Assembly: GCA_964433135.1 (NCBI GenBank)
Contig: CAYSQW010000009.1
Span: 1-64,000 of the forward strand
Reading direction: 5' to 3'
From: CAYSQW01 sp964433135
GTDB lineage: Bacteria; Acidobacteriota; Aminicenantia; Aminicenantales; Aminicenantaceae
Length of the DNA stretch: 64,000 nucleotides
The position numbers were made by a program, and so were the translations under genes. Numbering within the stretch: the first letter of the stretch is position 1; the number at the start of each line of letters is the position of its first letter. Of the stretch, positions 61,791 through 64,000 are shown piece by piece. The notes beneath the pieces are model-generated. The model worked only from the letters and a program-made list of their open reading frames with translations, made no database searches and was not told the origin of the DNA.

Positions 61791-62873
61791 ATGAACGATC
61801 AAGCCATATTCCGATTACAGAAAAAAATCCGTAAATTTCCCAAGGCGGGTTTGATCCGGACACCCACTCCTTTTTATCATCTGAGCGCGCTGTCCCGTGC
61901 TCTCGGCGGTCCGCAAATCTATATCAAGCGGGAAGACATGACGGGCCTGGCTTTCGGAGGGAATAAATCGCGTAAACTGGAGTTCATCATTCAGGATGTG
62001 CTGCGGCGGGATTGCGATGTCGTCATCACCTGGGCCGGTTTGCAGTCGAATTGGTGCTTGCAAACCGCCGCGGCGGCGCGGAAATTCGGCTTGTCGCCGA
62101 TCTTGGTGCTTTTCAAAACGTATGACCTTCCTGCAGAATATGACGGTAATATCCTGTTGGATTTTATTCTTGACGCCGAGATCCGGATCGAGGATGCGGA
62201 AAAAGGGAAAGTCGTAAGCTTCGAGGCCGCTCAGAAGACAATCGAGGAGATCTCAGCCGAGCAGGTCCGCAAGGGGCGACGTCCGTATATCGCTCCCATC
62301 GGCGGTTCCTTGGTAGGAGGGTCCATGACGCAGCCCCTGGGTGCCGTCGCCTATGCCGAAGCTTATGCCGAAATGTATGAGCAGGCGGGATCTCTGGGAT
62401 TTTGTCCGGATTATGTTCTGCTGGCCTCCGGATCCGGAGGGACCCAGGCGGGTTTGATCGTGGGAGCGGAAGCTTTGGAAGGAAAAACAAAAATTCTTGG
62501 AATCAGTGTATCCGATGAGAAGGAGAGCTTCGAAGATTTGATAGCGTCCATCGTCAAAGACACCTCCGGCGTTCTGGACATCAAGCTGGATGTACGAAAG
62601 AAAGAGATGATTCGGGTTTACGATGAATACCTGGCCGAAGGGTACGGCGTCGTCAATCGGGATGTCGCTCGCGCTTTGCGATTGGTCGCGGAAACGGAAG
62701 GCATCTTCATCGATCCGGTTTACACCGGGAAAGCCGTGGTGGCGCTCATCGATCTCATTCGAAAAGGCGCCTTCAGGCCTACGGATCGGGTGGTGTTCCT
62801 GCATACGGGCGGGACGGCCGCTCTTTTCCCCAACCGGGCCAGCATCCAGGATTATCTGTCTGCAGAGGAATGA
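61791..62873 (+). CDS. dcyD: D-cysteine desulfhydrase/ACC deaminase-like PLP enzyme
   Basis: 360 residues of the tryptophan-synthase-beta PLP fold. The PLP Lys is Lys59 in LAFGGNKSRKLEF; TWAGLQSNWCLQTAAAARKFG, ASGSGGTQAGLIVGA and FIDPVYTGKAVVALIDL, FLHTGGTAALFP complete the cofactor and substrate sites. The group includes D-cysteine desulfhydrase and 1-aminocyclopropane-1-carboxylate deaminase; D-cysteine desulfhydrase is more usual in bacteria, but the residue pattern does not settle it. An AAAAGGAG site precedes the ATG. Confidence 0.85.
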   Translation: MNDQAIFRLQKKIRKFPKAGLIRTPTPFYHLSALSRALGGPQIYIKREDMTGLAFGGNKSRKLEFIIQDVLRRDCDVVITWAGLQSNWCLQTAAAARKFGLSPILVLFKTYDLPAEYDGNILLDFILDAEIRIEDAEKGKVVSFEAAQKTIEEISAEQVRKGRRPYIAPIGGSLVGGSMTQPLGAVAYAEAYAEMYEQAGSLGFCPDYVLLASGSGGTQAGLIVGAEALEGKTKILGISVSDEKESFEDLIASIVKDTSGVLDIKLDVRKKEMIRVYDEYLAEGYGVVNRDVARALRLVAETEGIFIDPVYTGKAVVALIDLIRKGAFRPTDRVVFLHTGGTAALFPNRASIQDYLSAEE

Positions 62874-62912
62874 AACTCCGCGATCGACTTAAAATAAAAT
62901 TTGAAGCAAGCC

Positions 62913-62939
62913 GGAAGGAACCCGTTATGGATTCCTTCC
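62913..62939. terminator. possible bidirectional terminator between dcyD and hflC
   Basis: GGAAGGAA (62913-62920) and TTCCTTCC (62932-62939) form an 8 bp stem with an 11 nt loop between two convergent genes. There is no T-run. Confidence 0.4.
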
Positions 62940-62952
62940 AGCCGAGATGTCG

Positions 62953-63897
62953 CTATTTTCTTGTGCTTTTCAAGTATTTCAGAAATTCCATGTCGGTCGA
63001 CAGCAGCAGCCAGGTATCTTTGTCCAGCGTTGTGCGGTAGACTTCCAGTGTTTTCATGAATTGATAGAATTCAGGATCACGGTTGTAGGCATTGGCGTAA
63101 ATACGGGTGGCTTCAGCATCGGATTTTCCTTTGATCTCCTGGGCCTTGCGGTAGGCCTCGGACTGGATCCGCTTCAACTCCCGTTCCTTTTGTCCTCTGA
63201 TCTCGGCGCTTTTCCCATCTCCTTCCGAGCGGTATTTGGCGGCGATGCGCTGGCGCTCTGCGATCATCCGGTCGAAAACTTTTTGCTGGACTTCATCGAC
63301 ATAATTGACCCGTTTGATCTTCACGTCTTTGAGTTCAACCCCGAATTCAGGCGCAATTTCGGACGCTTTTTCCAGGATGGTTCGTTCGATCTGGGCGCGT
63401 CCCAATGAGATCTCGGTAATCTCATCCGGATTTTCGATCAGGACGGTCTCCTCGGTGACTTCGAATTCGCGGTTGCTCGAACGGACGATCTCGATGAGAT
63501 AATTGTTAGCCACGGCGTTTCGTGTTTCCCCATCGACGATATCGTCCAGGCGGGAGTGAGCGCCGCGTTCGTCCCGGACGCGCTGAAAAAATACCAGAGG
63601 ATCGCTGATACGCCAGCGGGCGTAGGTGTCCACCCAAATATATTTTTTGTCTCCGGTGGGGATCTGGTTGGGATCGCCGTTCCATTCCAACCAGCGCTTC
63701 TCGAAATAGTTTGTTTTTTGGATGAAGGGAATCTTTATGTGAAGACCGGGCTTAACGACGGCATCTCCGATGGGTTCTCCGAACTGGGTGATGATCACCT
63801 GGTTGGTTTCGGATACGATAAAGAAAATGTCCAGCATTAAAATCAGAACAATGAAGCCCAATACGGCGAACATTGCGGTTTTTGTCTGTTTGTTCAC
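62953..63897 (-). CDS. hflC: HflC, FtsH protease modulator
   Basis: 314 residues. A single N-terminal helix (TAMFAVLGFIVLILMLDIFFIV) is followed by the SPFH/band-7 domain (QVIITQFGEPIGDAVVKPGLHIKIPFIQ), and a long charged coiled coil (RMIAERQRIAAKYRSEGDGK, EIRGQKERELKRIQSEAYRK). With HflK it forms a cage around FtsH in the inner membrane. The start is GTG and overlaps the hflK stop by four bases (GTGA); a GGAGGTG site lies upstream. Confidence 0.94.
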   Translation of the reverse strand: MNKQTKTAMFAVLGFIVLILMLDIFFIVSETNQVIITQFGEPIGDAVVKPGLHIKIPFIQKTNYFEKRWLEWNGDPNQIPTGDKKYIWVDTYARWRISDPLVFFQRVRDERGAHSRLDDIVDGETRNAVANNYLIEIVRSSNREFEVTEETVLIENPDEITEISLGRAQIERTILEKASEIAPEFGVELKDVKIKRVNYVDEVQQKVFDRMIAERQRIAAKYRSEGDGKSAEIRGQKERELKRIQSEAYRKAQEIKGKSDAEATRIYANAYNRDPEFYQFMKTLEVYRTTLDKDTWLLLSTDMEFLKYLKSTRK

Positions 63898-64000
63898 TTT
63901 TTCACCTCCTCTCCGAGATTGAGTAAGGGAAGGATGTTTTTCTGATTCTCGTCGAAGATGATTTTCTTGTTTATTTTAGGAAGGACTTCGTTGACGGCTT
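63894..64000 (-). CDS. hflK: HflK, C-terminal part (gene continues outside the window)
   Basis: The minus strand is open from the window edge to a TGA ending at 63894 and encodes a tail with KKIIFDENQKNILPLLNL, matching the end of HflK. The overlap with the hflC start and the usual hflK-hflC order support the call. Only about 34 residues are present. Confidence 0.85.
   Translation of the reverse strand, partial: AVNEVLPKINKKIIFDENQKNILPLLNLGEEVKK

Overview
The window looks like a chromosomal segment of a Gram-negative, heterotrophic bacterium of the Acidobacteriota kind, possibly Aminicenantes-like. That placement is an inference from gene content: a Ser/Thr kinase fused to a FlgO-like domain and TPRs, a large MacB/FtsX permease controlled by a PadR regulator with no ATPase beside it, many exported peptidases, several RND pumps, a class II photolyase and a one-domain bacterial eRF1/Vms1-like protein. 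Coding density is high, intergenic gaps are short, and I see no phage, transposon, CRISPR or rRNA. Recognisable sigma70-type promoters (TTGAAT/TTGACA, 16-18 bp, TATAAT-like) occur in many gaps.

Layout. 1-2.6 kb: end of an unknown gene, an AT-rich leader with a C12 tract, an MFS transporter, and a convergent NIF3-like protein. 2.8-16.7 kb: exported hydrolases (S9 peptidase, C69 dipeptidase, M28 peptidase, lipoprotein-type GH2 beta-galactosidase, M55 D-aminopeptidase) mixed with a membrane Ser/Thr kinase, an NTF2-like protein, a peroxiredoxin and a small lipoprotein. 16.8-22.8 kb: a complete tripartite RND pump operon (outer-membrane NodT type, HlyD adaptor, AcrB-type permease). 23-32.8 kb: a bacterial eRF1/Vms1-like protein, a TIGR01777 epimerase, a UBP-type zinc finger, DDAH, an FAD oxidoreductase, DUF2177, a PNPOx-like protein coupled to a rifampicin-phosphotransferase-like enzyme, a CIA30 protein and an outer-membrane barrel. 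32.8-37.3 kb: photolyase, orphan ABC permease and PadR. 37.4-40.9 kb: an AT-richer aromatic operon (DAHP synthase, EPSP synthase, chorismate mutase, prephenate dehydrogenase) behind a strong promoter with an overlapping palindrome. 41-45.1 kb, minus strand: gap-pgk-tpiA-secG, tRNA-Leu(GAG), and tsaE. 45.2-49.9 kb: membrane protein, thiE, and mscS-apt-purine permease. 50-51.8 kb: GH3/NagZ-like enzyme. 52-61.7 kb: a second RND locus in which the adaptor is separated from two tandem permeases by a 4-OT tautomerase and a seven-bladed WD40 protein. 61.8-64 kb: D-cysteine desulfhydrase-like enzyme, then hflC and the end of hflK.

How it works together. The exported hydrolases suggest scavenging of peptides, beta-galactosides and cell-wall fragments (M55, NagZ-like). 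The RND systems and MFS protein give export capacity; aro genes, thiE and apt/permease serve biosynthesis and salvage. Several genes (M28, TIGR01777, ddaH, FAD oxidoreductase, thiE) have a -10 box 6-9 nt before the ATG and no clear ribosome-binding site, so leaderless or nearly leaderless transcripts appear common. The most unusual items are the WD40-containing RND locus, the RPH-like phosphotransferase pair, the eRF1/Vms1-like protein, the free-standing UBP zinc finger and the aro promoter-operator with an unusual EPSP synthase.
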